Shown: positions 1 to 5,846 of the stretch, piece after piece | How the letters are laid out: the number at the start of each line of letters is the position of its first letter | How positions within the stretch are numbered: the first letter of the stretch is position 1 | From: Candidatus Shapirobacteria bacterium CG10_big_fil_rev_8_21_14_0_10_48_15 | GTDB lineage: Bacteria; Patescibacteriota; Microgenomatia; PFEM01 | Length of the DNA: 15,980 nt | Reading direction: 5' to 3' | Assembly (NCBI GenBank): GCA_002793635.1 | Contig: PFEM01000007.1 | Span: 266 to 16,245, forward strand | Made by a program: the position numbers and the translations under genes | Notes under the pieces: model-generated | The model's input: the letters and a program-made list of their open reading frames with translations, nothing else | Databases searched by the model: none | Told to the model about the DNA's origin: nothing

Positions 1-885
1 AGCGGCGACGGCTCCCTGGGCGCAAGCCAGAATCCCTTGCTGCAGGACCACGCTTTCATCAGTAAAATCACCGGCCACAAACAAGCCTTCAAGATTGGTC
101 CGCATCTGCTTGTCAACATCAATATGGCCAGCGGCGGTGACTTTGACGCCCATTTTTTGCAAAAGGCTGCTTAAGGGCACCCCGCCGATCTCGACAAACA
201 CCCCGTCCAGCGCCAGAGTGTCTTTGCCATGATAAGGCTTATCCAGCTTAACTCCTGTTACCTTGGCTTGATCGCCTAAGACCTCCGTGACGTTGGTGTT
301 GTAGATCACCTCGATTTGGGGATTTTTCAGGGCCTCCTCTACCCAGATTGGTTCGGCGCGCAGCTGCTCCCGACGGTAAATAATGTAGACTTTGGCGGCA
401 AAACCAGCCGCATGAATGGCGCCGCTGACCGCCGCGTTACTTCCCCCAATCAACGCGACCGTTTTGCCCCGAAAAAAGGGCGCGTCGCATGTCGTGCAGT
501 AAGAAACGCCCCGACCCAAGTATTCCTGCTCACCCGGGACTCCCAGTTTGCGGCGTTCCGTGCCTGTCGCCACGATCAGAGCTTTGGAGACCAAGTTTTT
601 GCCCGACTGGACAAAAACTTTAAAATCACCCTCCCTCTGCTCAATTTTTGTCACTTCATCCAAAATAATCTCGGCCCCCAATGCCTTCACCTGCTCCCCC
701 ATTTTTTCGGCCAGTTCCAAGCCGGCAATGGCTTTAAAGCCGGGAAAATTCTCGATCTTGTGCGCCAAAGTGATCGTCCCACCCAAAACCTTACCGATCA
801 CCACGTTATTGAGTTTATACCGACTGGCATAGATCGAAGCGGTCAGCCCGGCCGGGCCGCTACCAACAATAATTAAGTCAAACAC
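1..885 (-). CDS. trxB: Thioredoxin reductase (3' end cut by window edge)
   Basis: FAD-dependent NADPH:thioredoxin oxidoreductase, which keeps cytoplasmic thioredoxin reduced. The 295 visible residues start FDLIIVGSGPAG (FAD-binding Rossmann motif). The redox-active pair lies in CTTCD (C130, C133). A second dinucleotide fold follows (IGGSNAAVSGAI), then YRREQLRA, whose arginines fit NADPH binding, and VAGDFTDE near the C-terminus. Family members are about 305-320 residues, so roughly 10-25 residues lie beyond position 1. The start is a GTG at 885 that overlaps the end of the thioredoxin gene by 8 bases, so the two should be translationally coupled and form one redox operon. The region after GD (FTDESVVLQQG) lacks the usual RQ pair of canonical TrxB. 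The related FAD oxidoreductase families remain a minor alternative, but the adjacent trxA argues for TrxB. Confidence 0.93.
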   Translation of the reverse strand, partial: MFDLIIVGSGPAGLTASIYASRYKLNNVVIGKVLGGTITLAHKIENFPGFKAIAGLELAEKMGEQVKALGAEIILDEVTKIEQREGDFKVFVQSGKNLVSKALIVATGTERRKLGVPGEQEYLGRGVSYCTTCDAPFFRGKTVALIGGSNAAVSGAIHAAGFAAKVYIIYRREQLRAEPIWVEEALKNPQIEVIYNTNVTEVLGDQAKVTGVKLDKPYHGKDTLALDGVFVEIGGVPLSSLLQKMGVKVTAAGHIDVDKQMRTNLEGLFVAGDFTDESVVLQQGILACAQGAVAA

Positions 886-1192
886 TGTCTAGCCCCAGCT
901 CCTCAATCAAACCACTTTTATCTTGCACCCCTACCATTCTTTTGACCTCTTGGCCATTTTTGAAGAGAATGACCGTCGGCACGCCCAGCACGCCGTATTT
1001 TTGCGCCAAAGCTTGATTGGGCTCAACGTCCAGCTTACCTACTTTGATTTTCCCCTCATAGTCTTTGGCCAGCTGATCGAGGATCGGAGCCAGCAGCTGG
1101 CAAGGCCCACACCAAACGGCAAAAAAATCGACCAACACCGGCTTGTCTGATTTTAATACCTCGGTTTGAAAATTTTGCTCGGTTAAAATCAT
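878..1192 (-). CDS. trxA: Thioredoxin
   Basis: Small cytoplasmic dithiol reductant of 104 residues, the normal length of the family. The active site WCGPC is at residues 27-31 inside VDFFAVWCGPCQLLAPILD, and the conserved cis-proline loop is present in GVPTVILF. It is the substrate of the thioredoxin reductase encoded immediately downstream, with which it shares 8 bases. No Shine-Dalgarno is visible before the ATG at 1192. The upstream 85 bases consist mostly of TTGATTA-type repeats in both orientations. The sequence is complete and unremarkable. Confidence 0.96.
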   Translation of the reverse strand: MILTEQNFQTEVLKSDKPVLVDFFAVWCGPCQLLAPILDQLAKDYEGKIKVGKLDVEPNQALAQKYGVLGVPTVILFKNGQEVKRMVGVQDKSGLIEELGLDSV

Positions 1193-1260
1193 GGTTGATT
1201 AAATGGTTGATTGTAGTTAATTAATTGCTAATCAACTATCTAATACAACAACCAATCAAC
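1193..1260. repeat. AT-rich GTTGATT repeat cluster upstream of trxA
   Basis: GGTTGATT occurs at 1193-1200 and 1205-1212, and its inverted core AATCAAC at 1230-1236 and 1254-1260, so the gap holds two copies in each orientation. The stretch 1229-1245 matches 2039-2055, next to the downstream-facing SDR gene, at 16 of 17 positions. It may be an operator, a promoter region built from TTGATT -35-like boxes, or a low-complexity spacer. No clear -35/-10 pair could be fixed here for trxA. Confidence 0.6.
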
Positions 1261-1277
1261 AACTTAATATACCACCG

Positions 1278-2036
1278 CTAACCGGCCAGCCAACCGCCGT
1301 CAACGTACAGCACCGTACCGGTAATATAACTGGCCTCGTCTGAAGCCAAAAAAGCCGCCGCGGCCCCAATGTCTTCCGGTTTACCAGCCTTGCCCTTGGG
1401 AATTCTCGCCAGCAACCCTTTTTGATATTGTTCATCTGCCAGCATCCCTTTGGTCATGTCACTTTCAATCACCCCGGGAGCAATCGCGTTGGTATTGATC
1501 CCCTTAGCCGCCAAATCAACCGCCATGTTTTCCGTCAAGGCGACCACCCCGCCCTTGGAAGCCGTATAATGGGCAATCAGGCCGAAGCCAACGCCAACCC
1601 CTCCCGAAGCAATGGAAGCAAGATTAATGATCTTTGATCCCGGCTTCATCAGTTTGACCGCTTCTTGACTGCAAAGGAACTGGCCTTTCAGGTTAACGGC
1701 CATGACTTGATCCCATTGTTCCTCTGTTAGATCCTGAAAGGGCGCCTGGCTTAAAATGCCGGCATTATTAACCAGAATATCCAGCTGGCCCCATGTTTGT
1801 CTGATCTGGTCAAACATCTTGATGACCTGATCTTTTTGGGAAACATCAGCCTGAACTACCAGGGCTGGCCGGCCCAATTTCTTGACTTCGGCCATGACCG
1901 CCGCCGCCTCATCAACCCGGGAGTGATAATTAACTGCCACCGCCGCCCCCTGCTTGGCTAAAGCCAAAACAATCCCCCGACCGATGCCGCGCGATCCGCC
2001 GGTAACCAACGCTTTTTTGCCCGTTAAATCAAACAT
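1278..2036 (-). CDS. Short-chain dehydrogenase/reductase (FabG-like)
   Basis: NAD(P)H-dependent SDR oxidoreductase of 252 residues, classical type. Visible motifs with the ATG start are the cofactor loop TGGSRGIG (12-19), NNAG (90-93), catalytic Asn in VNLKG (about 115), Ser about 144, and YTASK with Tyr157 and Lys161. The C-terminus ends ITGTVLYVDGGW, as in 3-oxoacyl-ACP reductases. The protein could act on an acyl-ACP, a sugar or another alcohol/ketone; the sequence does not decide, and many CPR bacteria lack fatty acid synthesis, so a symbol is withheld. I choose ATG 2036. A TTG at 2045 would add three residues, but it lies in a TTGATTA repeat close behind a good -10 box. It points the same way as trxAB, with an 85-base gap. 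Confidence 0.9.
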   Translation of the reverse strand: MFDLTGKKALVTGGSRGIGRGIVLALAKQGAAVAVNYHSRVDEAAAVMAEVKKLGRPALVVQADVSQKDQVIKMFDQIRQTWGQLDILVNNAGILSQAPFQDLTEEQWDQVMAVNLKGQFLCSQEAVKLMKPGSKIINLASIASGGVGVGFGLIAHYTASKGGVVALTENMAVDLAAKGINTNAIAPGVIESDMTKGMLADEQYQKGLLARIPKGKAGKPEDIGAAAAFLASDEASYITGTVLYVDGGWLAG

Positions 2037-2038
2037 TT

Positions 2039-2081
2039 TAATCAACTACCTAATATACTATCAATAAATTATCTAATCAAC
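2039..2081. repeat. AT-rich repeat copies related to those before trxA
   Basis: AATCAAC occurs at 2040-2046 and 2075-2081. The stretch 2039-2055 (TAATCAACTACCTAATA) differs at one position from 1229-1245. Both copies lie just upstream of minus-strand start codons. Confidence 0.55.
2052..2080 (-). promoter_or_regulatory. Predicted sigma70-type promoter of the SDR gene
   Basis: On the minus strand, TTGATT (-35, 2075-2080) is followed after exactly 17 bases by TATATT (-10, 2052-2057). The last -10 base is 15 bases from the ATG at 2036, so the leader would be only about 8 bases, with no Shine-Dalgarno. The -35 box is one of the AATCAAC/GTTGATT repeats that also occur upstream of trxA. Confidence 0.5.
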
Positions 2082-2107
2082 CCTCAAACGCCGGCCTAGG
2101 GAATGCT

Positions 2108-2145
2108 CCCGCCTGCAAACGCCTGCGGCGTTAGCCAATGGCGGG
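2108..2145. repeat. REP-like GC-rich imperfect palindrome
   Basis: The outer arms CCCGCC (2108-2113) and GGCGGG (2140-2145) pair perfectly. Inside is a perfect hairpin, AACGCC-TGC-GGCGTT (2118-2132). GCCTGC occurs twice and its inverse GCAGGC once, at 2145-2150. It is non-coding, lying in the 131-base gap between the nuclease gene and the SDR gene. No T-run follows on either strand, so it does not look like a terminator. The two-tier shape resembles repetitive extragenic palindromes, but no second copy lies in this window. Confidence 0.5.
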
Positions 2146-2167
2146 CAGGCCACACCCCCAAAGTTGG

Positions 2168-2854
2168 CTAGCGCAGAAGCCCCTCCAACCCTTTAACCAT
2201 TTGTTCCAAACCAACGTCTTGGTGACCGTTCAGTGCGTAGCGCCAGCCGGTCAGCTTCAATCCCTTGCATTTGGCGTACTGCTTGGCGTGGTCGGAAAAC
2301 TTGGTGTTGGTCACCAGCCAGCCGGTAACAAAATTATATTGGTGCCGACCGTGGCTAAACCCCTGCTTCAGATCTTCGAATCTGGCCCAAACTTCGGCCG
2401 TGGTCCCCAAATCAGTGTCGCGGTGAAAGTTGCGGTGATGCTTGATTTCAACGTAATACCAGCCGCGCTGCTGATCTTGGGCCACCACGTCTATTTGATG
2501 CTTAACACAAAAACCCGGAATGATCAGATCACTTTGGCAAACCAACCCTTGCTTTTTTAAAACCTGGGCAACAAAACCTTCGAACTCAAACGGTCCCATT
2601 TTGGCCAACGCCTCCCGCAAATGGTAAAAAGGCCGCCGTTCTGGCGGCAAGCCGTATTTTTCAATCTCCCGATCGGCAATTTCATAAATCTCACTGGTCG
2701 GAATACCGTCATAAAGCTGGTTTTCAACCACCCCTAAAATTGTGGCCGCCGCGGCTTTGGCCACCCCTGACCGCGCAATCGAACCCAAGACTTTCTTTTG
2801 GTCATAAGGCTGCTTTTCCCCGCTATACTTGGTTACCCAAAGCTTTTTTCCCAC
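2168..2854 (-). CDS. ATP-cone domain fused to Mrr-like restriction endonuclease domain
   Basis: A 228-residue two-domain protein. Residues about 5-88 look like an ATP-cone, the nucleotide-sensing module of NrdR and ribonucleotide reductases: WVTKYSGEKQPYDQKKV, then a helical part with ADREIEKYGLPPERRPFYHLREAL. Residues about 90-185 look like an Mrr-type PD-(D/E)XK nuclease: FEFEGFVAQVLKKQG, then Asp122 in HQIDVV and the E-x-K pair in YYVEIKHH (Glu136, Lys138). The catalytic triad therefore appears intact, suggesting a DNA- or RNA-cleaving enzyme controlled by ATP/dATP. The only possible start is the GTG at 2854, because an in-frame TAG lies just upstream. No methyltransferase is adjacent, so it is not an ordinary restriction-modification pair. 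The substrate is unknown. Confidence 0.8.
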   Translation of the reverse strand: MGKKLWVTKYSGEKQPYDQKKVLGSIARSGVAKAAAATILGVVENQLYDGIPTSEIYEIADREIEKYGLPPERRPFYHLREALAKMGPFEFEGFVAQVLKKQGLVCQSDLIIPGFCVKHQIDVVAQDQQRGWYYVEIKHHRNFHRDTDLGTTAEVWARFEDLKQGFSHGRHQYNFVTGWLVTNTKFSDHAKQYAKCKGLKLTGWRYALNGHQDVGLEQMVKGLEGLLR

Positions 2855-2909
2855 CCCTTCATCCTACCGCAATTCCGCCACCAAAAACAAGCCCCGCCAA
2901 ATTGCAACT

Positions 2910-3467
2910 TTAGATCAGCAACAAATTCAGCACCAGGAAGGCCAAAACGAAGCCAATCACCCAAAAAGTTTCGGCCCTGGCAGGCATGGTTTTTTTGAAA
3001 ATGCTAAAAAGCCGCTGGCGCAAAAATTGATCTTGGTTGCGCAAACGCAATTCAACCACTTCACGTCCTAGCTGCAAATAAAGCGCCATCACTAAGCCTT
3101 TCCCCAACCAGCTGCCGGTCGAAGTCAGCGCCCAAAAGCAAAAAATGACCAAAACCAGCTGAAAAAGGGCGCTGCGAAAAGCCAACCGTATTTGCCGTTG
3201 CTGAGCATCCAGGAGCCAATTGTAGGCTTGCTGGTATTTTTTGGCCCGGACGAGTTTTTTGATCTCTTGGCTAATGCCATTTTGGGGGTTAAGCACCAGC
3301 CGGTCCAACCAAGCATCCAAATCCATCAAAAACGTCCCCAGGCCGGCGCCCAGCCAAAAAAGCAGCCAATACCAGTCCCAACGGCCGGCCGCCAGCCGCA
3401 AAAAATTCAGCATCGTCAACCAAATTACCGTAACCAGCAACCGCTTGCCTATTTCCTCTCTAAACAT
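2910..3467 (-). CDS. Uncharacterised integral membrane protein (about 4 TM)
   Basis: A 185-residue protein I cannot assign to a family. Hydrophobic segments lie at about 10-27, 33-50, 100-118 and 167-185. Residues 50-98 form a charged loop rich in Lys, Arg and Gln (SQEIKKLVRAKKYQQAYNWL), probably cytoplasmic, and a second basic segment lies at about 135-165. The last segment runs to the very C-terminus (LVLNLLLI). Its ATG overlaps the stop of the preceding 94-aa gene by 8 bases, so it is the third member of a coupled unit led by an MFS transporter. A membrane scaffold or accessory role is only a guess from that context. Confidence 0.75.
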   Translation of the reverse strand: MFREEIGKRLLVTVIWLTMLNFLRLAAGRWDWYWLLFWLGAGLGTFLMDLDAWLDRLVLNPQNGISQEIKKLVRAKKYQQAYNWLLDAQQRQIRLAFRSALFQLVLVIFCFWALTSTGSWLGKGLVMALYLQLGREVVELRLRNQDQFLRQRLFSIFKKTMPARAETFWVIGFVLAFLVLNLLLI

Positions 3468-3744
3468 TTTTTTTCAGCTCCGCCAACTTCCACATAAATA
3501 GTTTAGCATGATTGCGGACGTTGTTCGCGTCTTTGACAAAGGTCCTGGCTTTTTCCAAAAGGGCGCGCGGCTCCTGCTTCGCCAATTTAATATACAATGC
3601 CTTGTGCCGCAAATCGCCCAACTCCTCGGCCAGCCAATAGCCATAGCTTTGAAATTCCCGCGAAATATATTTGTCTCTGACGGGATCAAACTTTTTTAAA
3701 ACCTCACCAATCTTTTGGAAATCTCGACCATCTATTTGAGCCAT
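3460..3744 (-). CDS. Small helical protein of unknown function
   Basis: A 94-residue, charged protein with no membrane segment or signal peptide, probably nearly all helical and cytoplasmic. Conspicuous stretches are FDPVRDKYISREFQSYGYWL, LGDLRHKALYIKLAK and a C-terminal KDANNVRNHAKLFMWKL. I do not recognise a domain. Its ATG lies inside the end of the MFS gene (13-base overlap) and its own end overlaps the next membrane gene by 8 bases. That tight coupling on both sides argues strongly that it is a real gene made together with the two membrane proteins. Confidence 0.75.
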   Translation of the reverse strand: MAQIDGRDFQKIGEVLKKFDPVRDKYISREFQSYGYWLAEELGDLRHKALYIKLAKQEPRALLEKARTFVKDANNVRNHAKLFMWKLAELKKNV

Positions 3745-4883
3745 CTTAAACTCAATAATGGTAATAAATTAAACCCGGCGGCAACCAAAAATGCCACTTT
3801 CAATGGCCACCCTAAAAGAATAATCGCCACTAATAAACAACAGGCCGTAATTTCCCCCGCTCCCACAGCCATCTCCCGAAAAAGCAGGGCCCGGCCGGTC
3901 GAACGACCGTCCAGCGCCTTTTCGTAGGTCAGCACTTCCAGCGGGATCCCCAGCATCCCGCCGCTAATCCGGTCAATGACATCCAGCACCAGCAAGGCGC
4001 CGGCACCGGCGGTCAAAAACCGGCCTAGCCAAACCAAGCTGGAAATGACCGCCCCGTAAGCAATCAGCCCTTTTTTGCCTTTCCGATCCACCCAGCTGCC
4101 GGTGGCAAAATTGGTCAAAGCGACCACCAGCAAGGCCAGCGAGAAAAAAGCCCCAAAAGCCAATTCTTTTTCCAAGACCAAAAAAACATACAGCATCAAC
4201 GCCGTTGAATAAAGCGTCCCGCGCACCCCACTGCTGAAATAAGTCAGCAGCACACGCTTGCGATTAGTAAAAAGCCGTAAAATCTCGCCCAGGCGAACGT
4301 CTTGATGGGTTTTTTGGGCCGGCACCCACCGCAAAATCACCAAAGCGAAAATGACAAACCCAAAGGCCGTCAAAAATAACGCCGGGTAGCCCAAACGGCT
4401 GATTAAAAGCCCGCCGGAAAACGGTACGCCCAGCAGCAAAAGCGTCTCGAGGATACCGGCCCAGCCCAAGGTCTTGCCAAATTTACCCCGCTGGCTGATT
4501 TTCAGCATCAAGCCAAACCGGCCAAACCAAAAAAAGCCGATCGACAAACCCCACAAGGCGCCGGCCCACCAGACAAAGGCTAAGTTGTGCTGCGAAAGCA
4601 AAAAAGCAATCAGGGTCAAGGCCGTCAGCCAGTGCCCCAACGTCACTTGCTTTTTCAGACCGGCCCTTTGCGCCCAATTCTCGGCCAGAACAACCGCCAG
4701 ATCTTTAAAAAAGTAAAGCAGGAGGTAAAAAGTCGCCACGGCCAGCAGCGAACGCGGCTGACTGGCCGTCAGGGTCAAGGTTTGCTTGTAAATATAAACC
4801 GAAGAAAAAAAGCCCAAAAAAGTGACCGCCACCGATCGAAACGATTGCGTCAAAAACAAGGGCAGGAGCCGACTTCGTTTCAT
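3732..4883 (-). CDS. Major facilitator superfamily transporter
   Basis: A 383-residue polytopic membrane protein with about 10-12 hydrophobic segments, typical of MFS carriers. The clearest family mark is GSWVDRKGKKGL in mid-protein, the MFS motif A loop (G-x-x-x-D-R-x-G-[KR]-[KR]). A conserved-looking RALLFREMAVGAGEI lies in the C-terminal half. Substrate and direction of transport cannot be told; drug-efflux and sugar carriers share these features. I take the ATG at 4883 (MKRSRLLPLF); the upstream TTG at 4928 would add 15 polar residues before the first membrane helix. It leads a three-gene overlapping unit and diverges from the pth operon. Confidence 0.85.
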   Translation of the reverse strand: MKRSRLLPLFLTQSFRSVAVTFLGFFSSVYIYKQTLTLTASQPRSLLAVATFYLLLYFFKDLAVVLAENWAQRAGLKKQVTLGHWLTALTLIAFLLSQHNLAFVWWAGALWGLSIGFFWFGRFGLMLKISQRGKFGKTLGWAGILETLLLLGVPFSGGLLISRLGYPALFLTAFGFVIFALVILRWVPAQKTHQDVRLGEILRLFTNRKRVLLTYFSSGVRGTLYSTALMLYVFLVLEKELAFGAFFSLALLVVALTNFATGSWVDRKGKKGLIAYGAVISSLVWLGRFLTAGAGALLVLDVIDRISGGMLGIPLEVLTYEKALDGRSTGRALLFREMAVGAGEITACCLLVAIILLGWPLKVAFLVAAGFNLLPLLSLRWLK

Positions 4884-4917
4884 TATTTCCAGTTTATCAC
4901 AAACCCCTGATTGCTTA

Positions 4918-4947
4918 TTGACAAGCAACCGCTCCGATCACTATCCT
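4918..4947 (+). promoter_or_regulatory. Predicted sigma70-type promoter of the DUF4870-pth operon
   Basis: A perfect -35 box TTGACA (4918-4923) is followed after 18 bases by TATCCT (4942-4947, four of six matches to TATAAT). The predicted start of transcription, about 4954, leaves a leader of some 23 bases containing the ribosome binding site. It sits in the 93-base divergent gap with the MFS gene. Confidence 0.55.
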
Positions 4948-4962
4948 TAAGGTGTTAAAGAA

Positions 4963-4972
4963 GGGAGGTGAT
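4963..4972 (+). promoter_or_regulatory. Strong Shine-Dalgarno site deciding the DUF4870 start
   Basis: GGGAGGTGAT matches the 16S anti-Shine-Dalgarno complement at nine of ten positions, with GGGAGG eight bases before the ATG at 4977. It rules out the in-frame GTG at 4968, which lies inside the site. It also shows that this organism uses Shine-Dalgarno initiation, in contrast to many neighbouring genes that lack one. Confidence 0.85.
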
Positions 4973-4976
4973 ATTG

Positions 4977-5306
4977 ATGGCGGAAACAAAAATACCCGGT
5001 ACTGGCTTACCCAAAAACACGGCGGCCGCGCTGGCTTATGGCCTTGGTTGGCTGACGGGCATCATCATGCTGTTGGTGGAAAAAGACCCTTTTGTCCGCT
5101 TCCACGCCATGCAGTCGATTATCACCTTCGGCCTCTTGACCCTGATTAGTTTGGTCCCGGTCGTCGGTTGGGCCCTGTCACCCATGGTGATGATTGTCGG
5201 TTTTGTTTTGTGGCTCGTGCTGATTTTCAAGGCCTACCAGGGAGAAAAATTTAAGCTGCCGGTTATCGGCAACTTTGCCGAAAAACAACTGGGAAGAATC
5301 AAATAA
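4977..5306 (+). CDS. DUF4870 (Tic20-like) small membrane protein
   Basis: A 109-residue membrane protein with three hydrophobic segments: about 17-34, 47-64 and 68-85. The family hallmark is the loop EKDPFVRFHAMQSI after the first helix, as in DUF4870/Tic20-like proteins. Function in bacteria is not established. The stop codon TAA is directly followed by the ATG of pth with no spacing, so both are almost certainly cotranscribed. The start at 4977 is set by the strong Shine-Dalgarno. Confidence 0.88.
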   Translation: MAETKIPGTGLPKNTAAALAYGLGWLTGIIMLLVEKDPFVRFHAMQSIITFGLLTLISLVPVVGWALSPMVMIVGFVLWLVLIFKAYQGEKFKLPVIGNFAEKQLGRIK

Positions 5307-5846
5307 ATGAAGCTGGTCGTGGGCTTGGGTAATCCTGAAGAAAAATATCTTCACACCCGCCATAATTTAGGCTTCATGACGGTTGATGCCCTTTTACGCA
5401 AGCTGACGCCGGTACAAAAAACCAACTGGCGATTTGAAAAGAAGTTTAATAGCTTAATAGCTAAACTGCCAGAAGCGATTTTGGCCAAACCGCAAACTTT
5501 TATGAACGCTTCCGGTTTTGCCGTGGCCTCAATTTCTCAGTATCTCCGCATTCCGGCAGCAGATATTTGGGTCGTCCATGATGATTTGGATCTGCCCCTG
5601 GGAAAAATTAAAATAAGGCAAGGCGGCGCTTCGGCCGGACACCGCGGAGTGGAGTCCATTATAGAGCAACTAAACAATGATCAGTTTGGCCGCTTTCGCC
5701 TGGGAATTGGTCATCCCGGCCATGGCGAAGCGGATGATTACGTGCTGGCCACCTTCAACACCAAAGAAACTTCTGAAGCCAGAAAGATGATTAAAGCCAC
5801 CGTCAAACTCATTCAGGAGGCCCTTAAAAAAGGCTTTCCTGGCTAG
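5307..5846 (+). CDS. pth: Peptidyl-tRNA hydrolase
   Basis: Hydrolyses the ester bond of peptidyl-tRNAs dropped from ribosomes, recycling tRNA; an essential cytoplasmic enzyme. It is 179 residues, slightly shorter than the 190-200 usual in bacteria. Catalytic and binding residues are visible: GLGNPEEKY (Asn9), TRHNLGF (catalytic His19), FMNASG (Asn67) and VHDDLDLPLG (Asp92). The segment normally GGHNG reads AGHRGVES, so Arg113 replaces the usual substrate-binding Asn. The gene starts immediately after the DUF4870 stop. Its last 23 bases overlap, tail to tail, the end of the opposite-strand endonuclease Q gene. Confidence 0.95.
   Translation: MKLVVGLGNPEEKYLHTRHNLGFMTVDALLRKLTPVQKTNWRFEKKFNSLIAKLPEAILAKPQTFMNASGFAVASISQYLRIPAADIWVVHDDLDLPLGKIKIRQGGASAGHRGVESIIEQLNNDQFGRFRLGIGHPGHGEADDYVLATFNTKETSEARKMIKATVKLIQEALKKGFPG

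Noticed and set aside
2037..2045. TTG start three codons upstream for the SDR gene
   Set aside because: It is part of a TTGATTA repeat only six bases behind a good -10 box; the ATG at 2036 gives the normal SDR N-terminus.
4884..4925. Minus-strand TTGTCA with GATAAA as the MFS promoter
   Set aside because: The spacing would be 20 bases and the -10 is poor, so no promoter was called.
4884..4928. TTG start 15 codons upstream for the MFS transporter
   Set aside because: The extension is polar, overlaps the divergent promoter region, and ATG 4883 begins right before the first membrane helix.
4968..4970. GTG as start of the DUF4870 protein
   Set aside because: It lies inside the Shine-Dalgarno GGGAGGTGAT, which positions ATG 4977 correctly.
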